Below are positions 24,941 to 38,448 of a stretch of DNA of 64,000 nucleotides, piece by piece (position 1 is the stretch's first letter; the number at the start of each line of letters is the position of its first letter). The position numbers and the translations under genes were made by a program. The DNA comes from Calliopsis andreniformis. Lineage: Eukaryota; Arthropoda; Insecta; Hymenoptera; Andrenidae. Below the pieces are notes generated by a model. It had not been told where the DNA came from and made no database searches. It saw nothing but the letters and a program-made list of their open reading frames with translations. Where the stretch lies: assembly GCF_051401765.1 (NCBI RefSeq), contig NW_027480593.1:620001-684000 (forward strand), given 5' to 3'.

Positions 24941-25620
24941 GAATTGAGGATTGAGGATTGGGGATTGAAGATTGAGGATTGGGTATTGAGGACTGAAGAA
25001 TGAGGATTGAGGATTGAGGATTGAGGATTGAGGATTGAAAGTTGAGTACTGAGGATTGAAGATTGAGGATTGAGGATTGAGGTTTGAGGATTCAGGATTG
25101 AGGATTGAGTATTGAAGTTTGAGGATTGATGATTGAGGATTGAGGATTGAGGATTGAGGATTGAGGATTGAGGATTGAGGATTGAAGATTGAGTGTTGAG
25201 GATTGAGGGTTGAGGATTGAGGATTGAGTATTGAGGATTGAGGGTGAGGGCTGAGGTTTGAGGTTTGAGGTTTGAGTATTGAATACTGAGAATTCAGGAT
25301 ATTCTATTGAGTATTGAGAATTGAGGGTTGATGGTTGAGTACTGAGGATTGAGGATTCAGGATTGAGGATTGAGTATTGAAGATTGAGGATTGATGATTG
25401 GGGATTGTGTATTGAGTATTGAAGATTGAGTATTGTGGATTGAAGATTGAGTATTGAGGATTGAAGATTGAGGATTGAGAATTGGGGATTGAGAATTGAC
25501 GATGAGGGCTGAGGGTTGAGGATTGAGGTTTGAGGTCTGAGGACTGGGGATTGAGGATTGAGAATTGAGGATTGAGGATTGAGGATTGAGGATTGAAGAT
25601 TGAGGATTGAGGATTGATGA
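24941..25620 (+). repeat. Array segment with variant class 2 landmark 25301
   Basis: The class 2 landmark at 25301 has TACTGAGAATTCAGGA where other members have TCCTGA, so one base of the left arm of its inverted repeat does not pair. The flank has TTTGAGG-rich heptamers and a six-base ATGAGG unit near 25501. No gene is seen. Confidence 0.7.
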
Positions 25621-26600
25621 TTAAAGATTGAGTATTGAGGATTGAAGATTGAGGATTGATGATTGAGGATTGAGGATTGAGGATTGAGGATTGAGGATTG
25701 AGGATTGAGGATGAGGGCTGAGGGTTGAGGATTGAGGTTTAAGGACTAAGGACTGAGGATTGAGGATTGAGAATTGAGGATTGAGGATTGAGGATTGAAG
25801 ATTGAGGATTTGGTATTGAGGATTGAAGAATGAGGATTGAGGATTGAGGATTGAGGATTGAGGATTGAAGATTGAGTATTGAGGATTGAAGATTGACGAT
25901 TGGGGATTGTGGACTGAAGATTGAGGATTGAACATTGATGACTGAGTGTTGATGGTTGAGTGATGAGAATTGATGTTTGTGGATAGAGGTTTGAAGATTG
26001 CAGACTGAGTATTGAGTATTGATAACTGCGAAATGAGGATATTCTATTGAGGATTGAGGATTGTCAACTGATTGTTGAGGACTGAGGGCTCAAGATTGAG
26101 GATTCAGGATTGAGGATTCAGAATTGAGGTTTGAGGACTGAGGACTGAGGATTGACGATTGAGAATTGAGGATTGAGGATTGACTATTGAAGATTGAGGA
26201 TTGGGGATTGAGGATTGTAGGATGAGGCTTGAGGATTGAGGATTGAGGATTGAGGATTGAAGATTGAGTATAGAGCTTTGAAGACTGACGATTGAGGGTT
26301 GAGGATTGAGGATTGAGGATTGAGTATTGAGGATTGATGATTGAGTATTGAGGATTGAAGATTGAGGATTGAGGATTGAGGATTGAGGATTGAGGATTGA
26401 GCATTGAGGATTGAGGATTGAGGATTGAGGATTGACGGTTGAGGATTGGGTATTGCGGAGTGAACGTTGAGGGTTGAGGATTGAGGATTGAGGACTGAGG
26501 ATTGAGGACTGAAGATTGAATATTGATGATTGAAGATTGAGGATTGAGGATTGAGGGCTGTGGATTGAGCACGAGGACTGAGGGTTGGGTATTGATGTTT
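25621..26600 (+). repeat. M module, copy 1
   Basis: The class 1 landmark at 26041 has the private marks GATAACTGCGAAATGAGG and GGGCTCAAG. It repeats at 31512-32600 with landmark 31932, offset 5,891 at the left and 5,919 at the right, a difference of 28 bases or four heptamers. Downstream it carries GAGTGAACGTTGAGG near 26458, also present in the J modules. Confidence 0.82.
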
Positions 26601-27180
26601 GAGGTCTGAGGATTGAGGATTGAGGATTGAGAATTGAGGATTGAGGATTGAGGATTGAAGATTGAGGATTGGGTATTGAAGATTGAAGAATGGGGATTGA
26701 AGATTGAGGATTGAGGATTGAAAGTTGAGTATTGAGGATTGAAGATTGAGGATTGAGGATTGAGGTTTGAGGATTGAGGATTGAGGATTGAGTATTGAAG
26801 GTTGAGGATTGATGACTGAGGATTGAGGATTGAGGATTGAGGATTGAGGATTGAGGATTGAGGATTGAAGTTTGAGTGTTGAGGATTGAGTGTTGAGGAT
26901 TGAGGATTGAGTATTGAGGATTGAGGATGAGGGCTGATGTTTGAGGTTTGAGGTTTGAGTATTGAATCCTGAGAATTCAGGATATTCTATTGAGTATTGA
27001 GAATTGAGGGTTGATGGTTGAGTATTGAGGATTGAGGATTCAGGATTGAGGATTGTGTATTGAGGATTGAGGATTGATGATTGAGGATTGAGGATTGAGG
27101 ATTGAGGATTGAGGATTGAGGATTGAGGACTGAAGATTGAGAATTGAGGATTGAGGATTGAGGATTGAGGATTGAAGATT
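26600..27180 (+). repeat. Array segment with class 2 landmark 26984
   Basis: The class 2 landmark I has the intact inverted repeat TCCTGA-GAAT-TCAGGA just upstream, flanked by TTTGAGG repeats. It is the first of a series of alternating I and J landmarks in region B (26984, 27376, 28173, 28698, 29495, 30124, 30850). No gene is seen. Confidence 0.75.
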
Positions 27181-28440
27181 GAGGATTGGGTATTGAAGAT
27201 TGAACATTGAGGATTGAGGATTGAGGATCGAGGATTGAGGATTGAGGATTGAAGATTGAAGATTGAGGATTGGGGACTGAGTGTTGAGGGTTGAGTTATG
27301 AGAATTGATGTTTGTGGATAGAGGTTTAAAGATTGCAGATTGAGTATTGAGTATTGAAAACTGTGAATTGATGATATTCTATTGAGGATTGTGAATTGAC
27401 AACTGATTGTTGAGGACTTAGGTCTGAATATTGAGGATTCAGGATTGAGGATTCAGGATTGAGGTTTGAGAACTGAGGATTGAGGATTGAGGATTGAGGA
27501 TTGAGGATTGAGGATTGAGCATTGAGGATTGAGGATTGAGGATTGAGGATTGACGATTGAGGATTGGGTATTGCGGAGTGAACGTTGAGGATTGAGGATT
27601 GAGGATTGAGGACTGAGGATTGAGGACTGAAGATTGAATATTGATGATTGAAGATTGAGGATTGAGGATTGAGGGCTGTGGATTGAGCACGAGGACTGAG
27701 GGTTGGGGTATTGATGTTTGAGGTCTGAGGATTGAGGATTGAGGATTGAGAATTGAGGATTGAGGATTGAGGATTGAAGATTGAGGATTGGGTATTGAAG
27801 ATTGAAGAATGGGGATTGAAGATTGAGGATTGAGGATTGAAAGTTGTGTATTGAGGATTGAAGATTGAGGATTGAGGATTGAGGTTTGAGGATTGAGGAT
27901 TGAGGATTGAGTATTGAAGGTTGAGGATTGATGACTGAGGATTGAGGATTGAGGTTTGAGGATTGAGGATTGAGGATTGAGTATTGAAGGTTGAGGATTG
28001 ATGACTGAGGATTGAGGATTGAGGATTGAGGATTGAGAATTGAGGATTGAGGATTGAAGATTGAGTGTTGAGGATTGAGGGTTGAGGATTGAGGATTGAG
28101 TATTGAGGATTGAGGATGAGGGCTGAGGTTTCAGGTTTGAGGTTTGAGTATTGAATCCTGAGAGTTCAGGATATTCTATTGAGTATTGAGAATTGAGGGT
28201 TGATGGTTGAGTATTGAGGATTGAGGATTCAGGATTGAGGATTGAGTATTGAGGATTGAGGATTGATGATTGAGGATTGAGGATTCAGGATTGAGGATTG
28301 AGGATTGAGGATTGAGGATTGAAGATTGAGAATTGAGAATTAAGAATTGAGGATTGAGGATTGAGGATTGAGGGTTGAAGATTGAGGATTGGGTATTGAG
28401 GATTGAACATTGAGGATTGAGGATTGAGGATCGAGGATTG
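27180..28440 (+). repeat. J-I block, copy 1 of a 1,322-bp tandem duplication
   Basis: J landmark 27376 and I landmark 28173 lie 797 bases apart. The whole block recurs at 28502-29762 with J 28698 and I 29495, also 797 apart, at a constant offset of 1,322 bases. Both copies share the class 2 variant GAGAGTTCAGG instead of GAGAATTCAGG. Only a few substitutions are visible, for example GATGACTG against GACGACTG near 29251, so the duplication is recent relative to most of the array. Confidence 0.88.
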
Positions 28441-28501
28441 AGGATTGAGGACTGAAGATTGAGAATTGAGGATTGAGGATTGAGGATTGAGGATTGAAGA
28501 T

Positions 28502-29762
28502 TGAGGATTGGGTATTGAAGATTGAACATTGAGGATTGAGGATTGAGGATCGAGGATTGAGGATTGAGGATTGAAGATTGAAGATTGAGGATTGGGGACT
28601 GAGTGTTGAGGGTTGAGTTATGAGAATTGATGTTTGTGGATAGAGGTTTAAAGATTGCAGATTGAGTATTGAGTATTGAAAACTGTGAATTGATGATATT
28701 CTATTGAGGATTGTGAATTGACAACTGATTGTTGAGGACTTAGGTCTGAATATTGAGGATTCAGGATTGAGGATTCAGGATTGAGGTTTGAGAACTGAGG
28801 ATTGAGGATTGAGGATTGAGGATTGAGGATTGAGGATTGAGCATTGAGGATTGAGGATTGAGGATTGAGGATTGACGATTGAGGATTGGGTATTGCGGAG
28901 TGAACGTTGAGGATTGAGGATTGAGGATTGAGGACTGAGGATTGAGGACTGAAGATTGAATATTGATGATTGAAGATTGAGGATTGAGGATTGAGGGCTG
29001 TGGATTGAGCACGAGGACTGAGGGTTGGGGTATTGATGTTTGAGGTCTGAGGATTGAGGATTGAGGATTGAGAATTGAGGATTGAGGATTGAGGATTGAA
29101 GATTGAGGATTGGGTATTGAAGATTGAAGAATGGGGATTGAAGATTGAGGATTGAGGATTGAAAGTTGTGTATTGAGGATTGAAGATTGAGGATTGAGGA
29201 TTGAGGTTTGAGGATTGAGGATTGAGGATTGAGTATTGAAGGTTGAGGATTGACGACTGAGGATTGAGGATTGAGGTTTGAGGATTGAGGATTGAGGATT
29301 GAGTATTGAAGGTTGAGGATTGATGACTGAGGATTGAGGATTGAGGATTGAGGATTGAGAATTGAGGATTGAGGATTGAAGATTGAGTGTTGAGGATTGA
29401 GGGTTGAGGATTGAGGATTGAGTATTGAGGATTGAGGATGAGGGCTGAGGTTTCAGGTTTGAGGTTTGAGTATTGAATCCTGAGAGTTCAGGATATTCTA
29501 TTGAGTATTGAGAATTGAGGGTTGATGGTTGAGTATTGAGGATTGAGGATTCAGGATTGAGGATTGAGTATTGAGGACTGAGGATTGATGATTGAGGATT
29601 GAGGATTCAGGATTGAGGATTGAGGATTGAGGATTGAGGATTGAAGATTGAGAATTGAGAATTAAGAATTGAGGATTGAGGATTGAGGATTGAGGGTTGA
29701 AGATTGAGGATTGGGTATTGAGGATTGAACATTGAGGATTGAGGATTGAGGATCGAGGATTG
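28502..29762 (+). repeat. J-I block, copy 2 of the 1,322-bp tandem duplication
   Basis: Second copy of 27180-28440. The offset is one base short of 189 heptamers. The copies are separated by about 60 bases of ordinary heptamers (28440-28500). The right end differs: GATTGTGGATTG follows here, where copy 1 had GATTGAGGACTG. Confidence 0.88.
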
Positions 29763-31511
29763 AGGATTGTGGATTGAAGATTGAATATTGATGATTGAAG
29801 ATTGAGGATTGAGGATTGAGGGTTGTGGATTGAGGACGAGGACTGAGGGTTGAGTATTGATGTTTGAAGTCTGAGGATTGAGGATTGAGAATTGGGGATT
29901 GAGAATTGAGGATTGAGGATTGAGTATTGAGGATTGATGATTGAGTATTGAGGATTGAAGATTGAGGATTGAGGATTGAGGATTGAGGATTGAGGATTGA
30001 GGATTGAAGATTGAGGATTGGGGACTGAGTGTTGAGGGTTGAGTTATGAGAATTGATGTTTGTGGATAGAGGTTTAAAGATTGCAGATTGAGTATTGAGT
30101 ATTGAAAACTGTGAATTGATGATATTCTATTGAGGATTGTGAATTGACAACTGATTGTTGAGGACTTAGGTCTGAAGATTGAGGATTCAGGATTGAGGAT
30201 TCAGGATTGAGGTTTGAGGACTGAGGATTGAGGATTGAGGATTGAGGATTGAGGATTGAGGATTGAGCATTGAGGATTGAGGATTGAGGATTGAGGATTG
30301 ACGGTTGAGGATTGGGTATTGCGGAGTGAACGTTGAGGATTAAGGATTGAGGATTGAGGACTGAGGATTGAGGACTGAAGATTGAATATTGATGATTGAA
30401 GATTGAGGATTGAGGATTGTGGGCTGTGGATTGAGCACGAGGACTGAGGGTTGGGTATTGATGTTTGAGGTCTGAGGATTGAGGATTGAGGATTGAGAAT
30501 TGAGGATTGAGGATTGAGGATTGAAGATTGAGGATTGGGTATTGAAGATTGAAGAATGGGGATTGAAGATTGAGGATTGAGGATTGAAAGTTGAGTATTG
30601 AGGATTGAAGATTGAGGATTGAGGATTGAGGTTTGAGGATTGAGGATTGAGGATTGAGTATTGAAGGTTGAGGATTGATGACTGAGGATTGAGGATTGAG
30701 GATTGAGGATTGAGGATAGAGGATTGAGGATTGAAGTTTGAGTGTTGAGGATTGAGGGTTGAGGATTGAGGATTGAGTATTGAGGATTGAGGATGAGGGC
30801 TGATGTTTGAGGTTTGAGGTTTGAGTATTGAATCCTGAGAATTCAGGATATTCTATTGAGTATTGAGAGTTGAGGGTTGATGGTTGAGTATTGAGGATTG
30901 AGGATTCAGGATTGAGGGTTGTGTATTGAGGATTGAGGATTGAGGATTGAGGATTGAGGATTGAGGATTGAGGATTGAGGATTGAAGATTGAGAATTGAG
31001 AATTGAGGATTGAGGATTGAGGATTGAGGATTGAAGATTGAGCATTGGGTATTGAAGATTGAACATTGAGGATTGAGGATTGAGGATCGAGGATTGAGGA
31101 TTGTGGATTGAAGACTGAATATTGATGATTGAAGATTGAGGGTTGTGGATTGAGGACGAGGACTGAGGGTTGAGTATTGATGTTTGAAGTCTGAGGGTTG
31201 AGGATTGAGGATTGAGAATTGGGGATTGAGGATTGAGGATTGAAGATTGAGGATTGGGTATCGAGGATTGAAGAATGAGGACTGAGGATTGAGGATTGAG
31301 GATTGAGAATTGAAGATTGAGTATTGAGGATTGAAGATTGAGGATTGAGGATTGAAGATTGAGGATTGAGAATTGGGGATTGAGAATTGACGATGAGGGC
31401 TGAGGGTTGAGGATTGAGGTTTGAGGTCTGAGGACTGAGGATTGAGGATTGAGAATTGAGGATTGAGGATTGAGGATTGAGGATTGAAGATTGAGGATTG
31501 AGGATTGATGA
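29763..31511 (+). repeat. J-I block with 726-bp spacing, copy 1 of a 3.9 kb pair
   Basis: J 30124 and I 30850 are 726 bases apart. The same pair recurs as J 34021 and I 34747, again 726 apart, at offset 3,897. The right part shifts to offset 3,918, a 21-base (three-heptamer) indel. No gene is seen. Confidence 0.8.
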
Positions 31512-32600
31512 TTAAAGATTGAGTATTGAGGATTGAAGATTGAGGATTGATGATTGAGGATTGAGGATTGAGGATTGAGGATTGAGGATTGAGGATTGAG
31601 GATGAGGGCTGAGGGTTGAGGATTGAGGTTTAAGGACTAAGGACTGAGGATTGAGGATTGAGAATTGAGGATTGAGGATTGAGGATTGAAGATTGAGGAT
31701 TTGGTATTGAGGATTGAAGAATGAGGATTGAGGATTGAGGATTGAGGATTGAGGATTGAAGATTGAGTATTGAGGATTGAAGATTGACGATTGGGGATTG
31801 TGGATTGAAGATTGAGGATTGAACATTGATGACTGAGTGTTGATGGTTGAGTGATGAGAATTGATGTTTGTGGATAGAGGTTTGAAGATTGCAGACTGAT
31901 TATTGAGTATTGATAACTGCGAAATGAGGATATTCTATTGAGGATTGAGGATTGTCAACTGATTGTTGAGGACTGAGGGCTCAAGATTGAGGATTCAGGA
32001 TTGAGGATTCAGAATTGAGGTTTGAGGACTGAGGATTGAGGATTGAAGATTGATTGTTGAGAATTGAAGATTGACGATTGAGGATTGAGGATTGAGGATT
32101 GAGGACTGAGGATGAGAGCTGTGCGTTGAGGATTGAGGTTTGAGGACTGAGGACTGAGGATTGACGATTGAGAATTGAGGATTGAGGATTGACTATTGAA
32201 GATTGAGGATTGGGGATTGAGGATTGTAGGATGAGGCTTGAGGATTGAGGATTGAGGATTGAGGATTGAAGATTGAGTATAGAGGTTTGAAGACTGACGA
32301 TTGAGTGTTGAGGATTGAGGATTGAGGATTGAGTATTGAGGATTGATGATTGAGTATTGAGGATTGAAGATTGAGGATTGAGGATTGAGGATTGAGGATT
32401 GAGGATTGAGCATTGAGGATTGAGGATTGAGGATTGAGGATTGACGGTTGAGGATTGGGTATTGCGGAGTGAACGCTGAGGATTGCGGATTGAGGATTGA
32501 GGACTGAGGATTGAGGACTGAAGATTGAATATTGATGATTGAAAATTGAGGATTGAGGATTGAGGGCTGTGGATTGAGCACGAGGACTGAGGGTTGGGTA
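31512..32600 (+). repeat. M module, copy 2
   Basis: Copy of 25621-26600 carrying GATAACTGCGAAATGAGG before landmark 31932 and GGGCTCAAG after it. It is four heptamers longer inside than copy 1. Confidence 0.82.
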
Positions 32601-35262
32601 TTGATGTTTGAGGTCTGAGGATTGAGGATTGAGGATTGAGAATTGAGGATTGAGGATTGAGGATTGAAGATTGAGGATTGGGTATTGAAGATTGAAGAAT
32701 GGGGATTGAAGATTGAGGATTGAGGATTGAAAGTTGAGTATTGAGGATTGAAGATTGAGGATTGAGGATTGAGGTTTGAGGATTGAGTATTGAGGATTGA
32801 GTTTTGAAGGTTGAGGATTGATGACTGAGGATTGAGGATTGAGGACTGAGGATTGAGGACTGAAGATTGATTATTGAGAATTGAAGATTGAGGATTGAGG
32901 ATTGAGGTTTGAGGATTGAGGATTGAGGATGAGAGCTGTGCGTTGATGATTGAGGTTTGAGGACTGAGGACTGAGGATTGACGATTGAGAATTGAGGATT
33001 GAGGATTGACTATTGAAGATTGAGGATTGGGTATTGTGGATTGTAGGATGAGGCTTGAGGATTGAGGATTGAGGATTGAGGATTGAAGATTGAGTATAGA
33101 GGTTTGAAGACTGACGATTGAGGGTTCAGGATTGAAGATTGAGGATTGAGTATTGAGGATTGATGATTGAGTATTGAGGATTGAAGATTGAGGATTGAGG
33201 ATTGAGGATTGAGGATTGAGGATTGACGATTGAAGATTGAGTATTGGGGACTGAGTGTTGAGATTTGAGTTATGAGAATTGATGTTTGTGGATAGAGGTT
33301 TAAAGATTGCAGATTGAGTATTGAGTATTGAAAACTGTGAATGGATGATATTCTATTGAGGATTGTGAATTGGCAACTGATTGTTGAGGACTTAGGTCTG
33401 AAGATTGAGGATTCAGGATTGAGGATTCAGGATTGAGGTTTGAGGACTGAGGATTGAGGATTGAGGATTGAGGATTGAGGATTGAGGATTGAGCATTGAG
33501 GATTGAGGATTGAGGATTGAGGATTGAAGATTGAGGATTGAGGATTGAGGATTGAGGATTGAGGATTGAGGATTGAGGATTGAGGATTGAGGATTGAAGA
33601 TTGAGGGTTGGGTATTGAAGATTGAAGAGTGGGGATTGAGGATTGAGGATTGAGGATTGAAAGTTGAGTATTGAGGATTGAAGATTGAGGATTGAGGATT
33701 GAGGATTGAGGGTTGTGGATTGAGGACGAGGACTGAGGGTTGAGTATTGATGTTTGAAGTCTGAGGATTGAGGATTGAGGATTGAGAATTGGGGATTGAG
33801 GATTGAGGATTGAGGATTGAGTATTGAGGATTGATGATTGAGTATTGAGGATTGAAGATTGAGGATTGAGGATTGAGTATTGAGGATTGAGGATTGAGGA
33901 TTGAAGATTGAGGATTGGGGACTGAGTGTTGAGGGTTGAGTTATGAGAATTGATGTTTGTGGATAGAGGTTTAAAGATTGCAGATTGAGTATTGAGTATT
34001 GAAAACTGTGAATTGATGATATTCTATTGAGGATTGTGAATTGACAACTGGTTGTTGAGGACTTAGGTCTGAAGATTGAGGATTCAGGATTGAGGATTCA
34101 GGATTGAGGTTTGAGGACTGAGGATTGAGGATTGAGGATTGAGGATTGAGGATTGAGGATTGAGCATTGAGGATTGAGGATTGAGGATTGAGGATTGACG
34201 ATTGAGGATTGGGTATTGCGGAGTGAACGTTGAGGATTGAGGATTGAGGATTGAGGACTGAGGATTGAGGACAGAAGATTGAATATTGATGATTGAAGAT
34301 TGAGGATTGAGGATTGAGGGCTGTGGATTGAGCACGAGAACTGAGGGTTGGGTATTGATGTTTGAGGTCTGAGGATTGAGGATTGAGGATTGAGAATTGA
34401 GGATTGAGGATTGAGGATTGAAGATTGAGGATTGGGTATTGAAGATTGAAGAATGGGGATTGAAGATTGAGGATTGAGAATTGAAAGTTGAGTATTGAGG
34501 ATTGAAGATTGAGGATTGAGGATTGAGGTTTGAGGATTGAGGATTGAGGATTGAGTATTGAAGGTTGAGGATTGATGACTGAGGATTGAGGATTGAGGAT
34601 TGAGGATTGAGGATTGAGGATTGAGGATTGAGGATTGAAGTTTGAGTGTTGAGGATTGAGGATTGAGGATTGAGTATTGAGGATTGAGGATGAGGGCTGA
34701 TGTTTGAGGTTTGAGGTTTGAGTATTGAATCCTGAGAATTCAGGATATTCTATTGAGTATTGAGAATTGAGGGTTGATGGTTGAGTATTGAGGATTGAGT
34801 ATTCAGGATTGAGGATTGTGTATTGAGGATTGAGGATTGATGATTGAGGATTGAGGATTGAGGATTGAGGATTGAGGATTGAGGATTGAGGATTGAGGAC
34901 TGAACATTGAGAATTGAGAATTGAGGATTGAGGATTGAGGATTGAGGATTGAAGATTGAGGATTGGGTATTGAAGATTGAACATTGAGGATTGAGGATTG
35001 AGGATCGAGGATTGAGGATTGTGGATTGAAGATTGAATATTGATGATTGAAGATTGAGGATTGAGGATTGAGGGTTGTGGATTGAGGACGAGGACTGAGG
35101 GTTGAGTATTGATGTTTGAAGTCTGAGGGTTGAGGATTGAGGATTGAGAATTGGGGATTGAGGATTGAGGATTGAAGATTGAGGATTGGGTATCGAGGAT
35201 TGAAGGATGAGGACTGAGGATTGAGGATTGATGATTGAGGATTGAGGATTGAGGATTGAGGA
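32601..35262 (+). repeat. Paired J modules and I landmark (33350, 34021, 34747)
   Basis: Two J landmarks 671 bases apart are followed by class 2 landmark 34747. The 33350 module has GAATGGATGATATTC and GGCAACTG variants, so it is a diverged J. The stretch near 33530-33600 is among the purest in the window, almost all consensus heptamers, which suggests recent expansion. No gene is seen. Confidence 0.72.
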
Positions 35263-35903
35263 TTGAGTATTGAGGACTGAGGATTGAAGATTGAGGGTTG
35301 AGGATTGAGGATTAAAGATTGAGTATTGAGGATTGAAGATTGAGAATTGAGGATTGAGGTTTGAACATTGAGGTCTGAGTGTTGAGGGTTGAGTGATGAG
35401 AATTGATGTTTGTGGATAGAGATTTGAAGATTGCAGATTGAGTATTGTGTATTGAAAACTGTGAATTGAGGATATTCTATTGAGGATTGAGGATTGTCAC
35501 CTGACTGTTGAGGACCGAGGGCTGAAGATTGAGGCTTCAGGATTGAGGATTCAGAATTGAGGTTTGAGGTCTGAGGATTGAGGTTTGAGGATTGAAGATT
35601 GTGTATTGAGGATTGAAGATTGAGGATTGAGGATTGAGGATTGAGGATTGAGGATGAGGGCTGAGGATTCAGTATTGATGTTTGAGGTCTGGGGATTGAG
35701 GATTGAGGATTAAGAATTGAGGATTGAGGATTGGGGATTGAAGATTGAGGATTGGGTATTGAGGACTGAAGAATGAGGATTGAGGATTGAGGATTGAGGA
35801 TTGAGGATTGAAAGTTGAGTACTGAGGATTGAAGATTGAGGATTGAGGATTGAGGTTTGAGGATTCAGGATTGAGGATTGAGTATTGAAGTTTGAGGATT
35901 GAT
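35263..35903 (+). repeat. K module, third copy
   Basis: Landmark 35474 with GTCACCTGACTG and GGCTTCAGG matches the K modules at 23988 and 24687. The offset to the second copy is 10,787 at the landmark and 10,773 near 35810, a loss of 14 bases. It closes region B, and after about 35900 the marks change to those of region C. Confidence 0.78.
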
Positions 35904-36049
35904 GACTGAGCATTGAGGATTGAAGATTGAGTTTTGATGATTGAAGATTGAGGATTGAGGATTGAGGGTTGAGGACGAGGTCTGACGGTTGAGGATTGAG
36001 GTTTGAGGATTGAGGGTTGAGGACTGAGGACTGAGGATTGAGGATTGAG

Positions 36050-37165
36050 GATGGAGCATTGAGGATTGAAGATTAAGGACAGGGGATTGAGGATTGAAGA
36101 TTGAGGATTAAGGATTGAGGATTGGGGATTGAGGATCTAGGATTGAAAATTGATTATTGAGAATTGAAGATAGAGGATTGAGGATTGAGGATTGAGAATT
36201 GAGAATTGAGGATAAGGACTGAGGGTTGAGGATTGAGGTTTGAGGAATGAGGATTGAGGATTGAGGATTGAGGATTTAAGATTATGTATTGATGATTGAA
36301 GATTGATGATTGAGGATTGAGGGTTGAGGATTGAGGACGAGGACTGACGGTTGAGGATTGTGGTTTGAGGATTGAGGATTGAGGATTGATGATTGGGGAT
36401 TGAAGATTGAGTATTGAGGATTGAAGATTTAGTATTGATGATTGAAGATTGAGGATTGAGTATTGAGGGTTGAGGGTTGAGGACGAGGACTGACGGTTGA
36501 GGATTGAGGCTTGAGGATTGAGGGTTGAGGACTGAGGACTGAGGATTGAGGATTGAGGATGGAGCATTGAGGATTGAAGATTGAGGACTGGGGATTGAGG
36601 ATTGAAAATTGAGGATTAAGGATTGAGGATTGGGGATTGAGGATTGAAAGTTGAGTATTGAGGATTGAAGATTGAGGATTGAGGTTTGAGGTCTGAGGAC
36701 TGAGGATTGAGGATTGAGAATTGAGGATTGAGGATTGAGGATTGAAGATTGAGGATTGGGTGTTGAGGATTGAAGAATGAGGATTGAGGATTGAGGATTG
36801 AGGATTGGGGACTGAGGATTGGATATTCAGGATTGAGGATTGAGGATTCAGTATTGAGGGTTGAATATTGAGTATTGAGGATTGAAGACTGACGATTGAG
36901 GATTGAGGATTGAGGATTGAGAATTGAGGATTGATGATTGAGTATTGATGATTGAAGATTGAGGATTGGGGATTGAGGATTGAGGATTGAGGATTTAAGA
37001 TTGAGGATTGGGGACTGAGTGTTGAGGGTTGTGTGATGAGAATTTATGTTTGTGGATAGATATTTGAAGATTGCAGATTGAGCATTGAGTATTGAAATCT
37101 GTGAATTGATGATATTCTATTGAGGATTGAGAATTGACAACTGATTGATGAGGACTGAGGGCTGA
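36050..37165 (+). repeat. Region C block, copy 1 of a 2,399-bp-offset duplication
   Basis: This block begins near GATGGAGCATTGAGG and AAGGACAGGGG and contains the N landmark 37114 (GAAATCTGTG, GATGATATTC). It repeats at 38449-39564 (landmark 39513) at a constant offset of 2,399. It introduces marks typical of region C: GATCTAGG, GATTTAAGATTATG and CGAGGACTGACGG. Confidence 0.82.
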
Positions 37166-38448
37166 AGATTGAGGATTGAGGATTGAGGATTGAGAATTGA
37201 GAATTGAGGATAAGGACTGAGGGTTGAGGATTGAGGTTTGAGGAATGAGGATTGAGGATTGAGGATTGAGGATTGAAGATTGAGTATTGATGATTGAAGA
37301 CTGAGGATTGAGGATTGAGGATGGAGGATGAGGGCTGAGTGTTGAGGATTGAGGTTTGAGTATTGAATCCTGAGAATTCAGGATATTCTACTGAGTATTG
37401 CGAATTGATGATTGACGGTTGAGTATTGAGGATTGAAGGTTGGGAATTGAGGATTGAAGATTGAGGGTTGAGGATTGAGGATTGAGAATTGAGAATTGAG
37501 GATGAGGACTGAGGGTTGAGGATTGTGGTTGGAGGAATGAGGATTGAGAATTGAGGATGAGGACTGAGGTATGAGGATTGAGGTTTGTGGAATGCGGATT
37601 GAGTGTTGAGGATTGAGTGTTGAGAATTGATGTTTGAGGATTGATATTTGATTATTGATTTTTGTGGATTGTGTATTGCACAATGAGAATTCAGGATATT
37701 CTATTTAGTATTGAGAATTGAGGATTGATGGTTGAGTATTGAGGATTCATGGTTGAGGGTTGTGTGTTGAATATTGAGAATTCAGAATTGAGAATTGAGT
37801 ATGAGGACTGAGGGTTGAGGATTGAGGTTTGAGGAATAAGGATTGAGGATTGGGGATTGAGGGTTGAGGATTGAGGATTGAGGATTGAGGATTGAGTATT
37901 GAAGGTTGAGGATTGGTGACTGAGGATTGAGGATTGAGGATTGAGGATTGAAGAATATGGATTGAGGGTTGAGGATTGAGGATTGAGGATTGAGATTTGA
38001 TTATAGATTTTTGTGGATTGAGTATTGTACGAGGAGAATTCAGGATATTCTGTTGAGTATTGAGAATTGAGAATTGATGGTTGAGAATTGAGGGTTGATG
38101 TTTGAGGGTTGTGTGTTAAATATTGAGGATCGAGGATTGAGGATTAAGGATTGAGGATTGAGGATTGAAGATTGAGTATTGATGATTGAAGATTGAGGAT
38201 TGAGTATTGAGTGTAGAGGGTTGAGTGTTGAGGACGAGGACTGACGGTTGAGGATTGAGGTTTGAGGATTGACGGTTGAAGACTGAGGACTGAGGATTGA
38301 GGATAGAGGATGGAGCATTGAGGATTGAAGATTGAGGATTGGGGATTGAGGATTGAAGATTGAGGATTAACGATTGAGGATTGGGGATTGAGGATCTAGA
38401 AATGAAAATTGATTATTGAGGATTGAAGGTTGAGGATTGAGGATTGAG
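37166..38448 (+). repeat. Cluster of three class 2 landmarks (37385, 37698, 38047)
   Basis: Three class 2 landmarks lie 313 and 349 bases apart. The second and third are preceded by TTGATTATTGATTTTTGTGG or a close variant, a T-rich departure from the heptamer seen again before 56419 and 58016. This is the most degenerate part of the window. I see no gene. Confidence 0.72.

Noticed and set aside
33530..33600. Pure consensus stretch as a special element
   Set aside because: Runs of consensus heptamers occur in many places; this one is only longer than average and fits local slippage.
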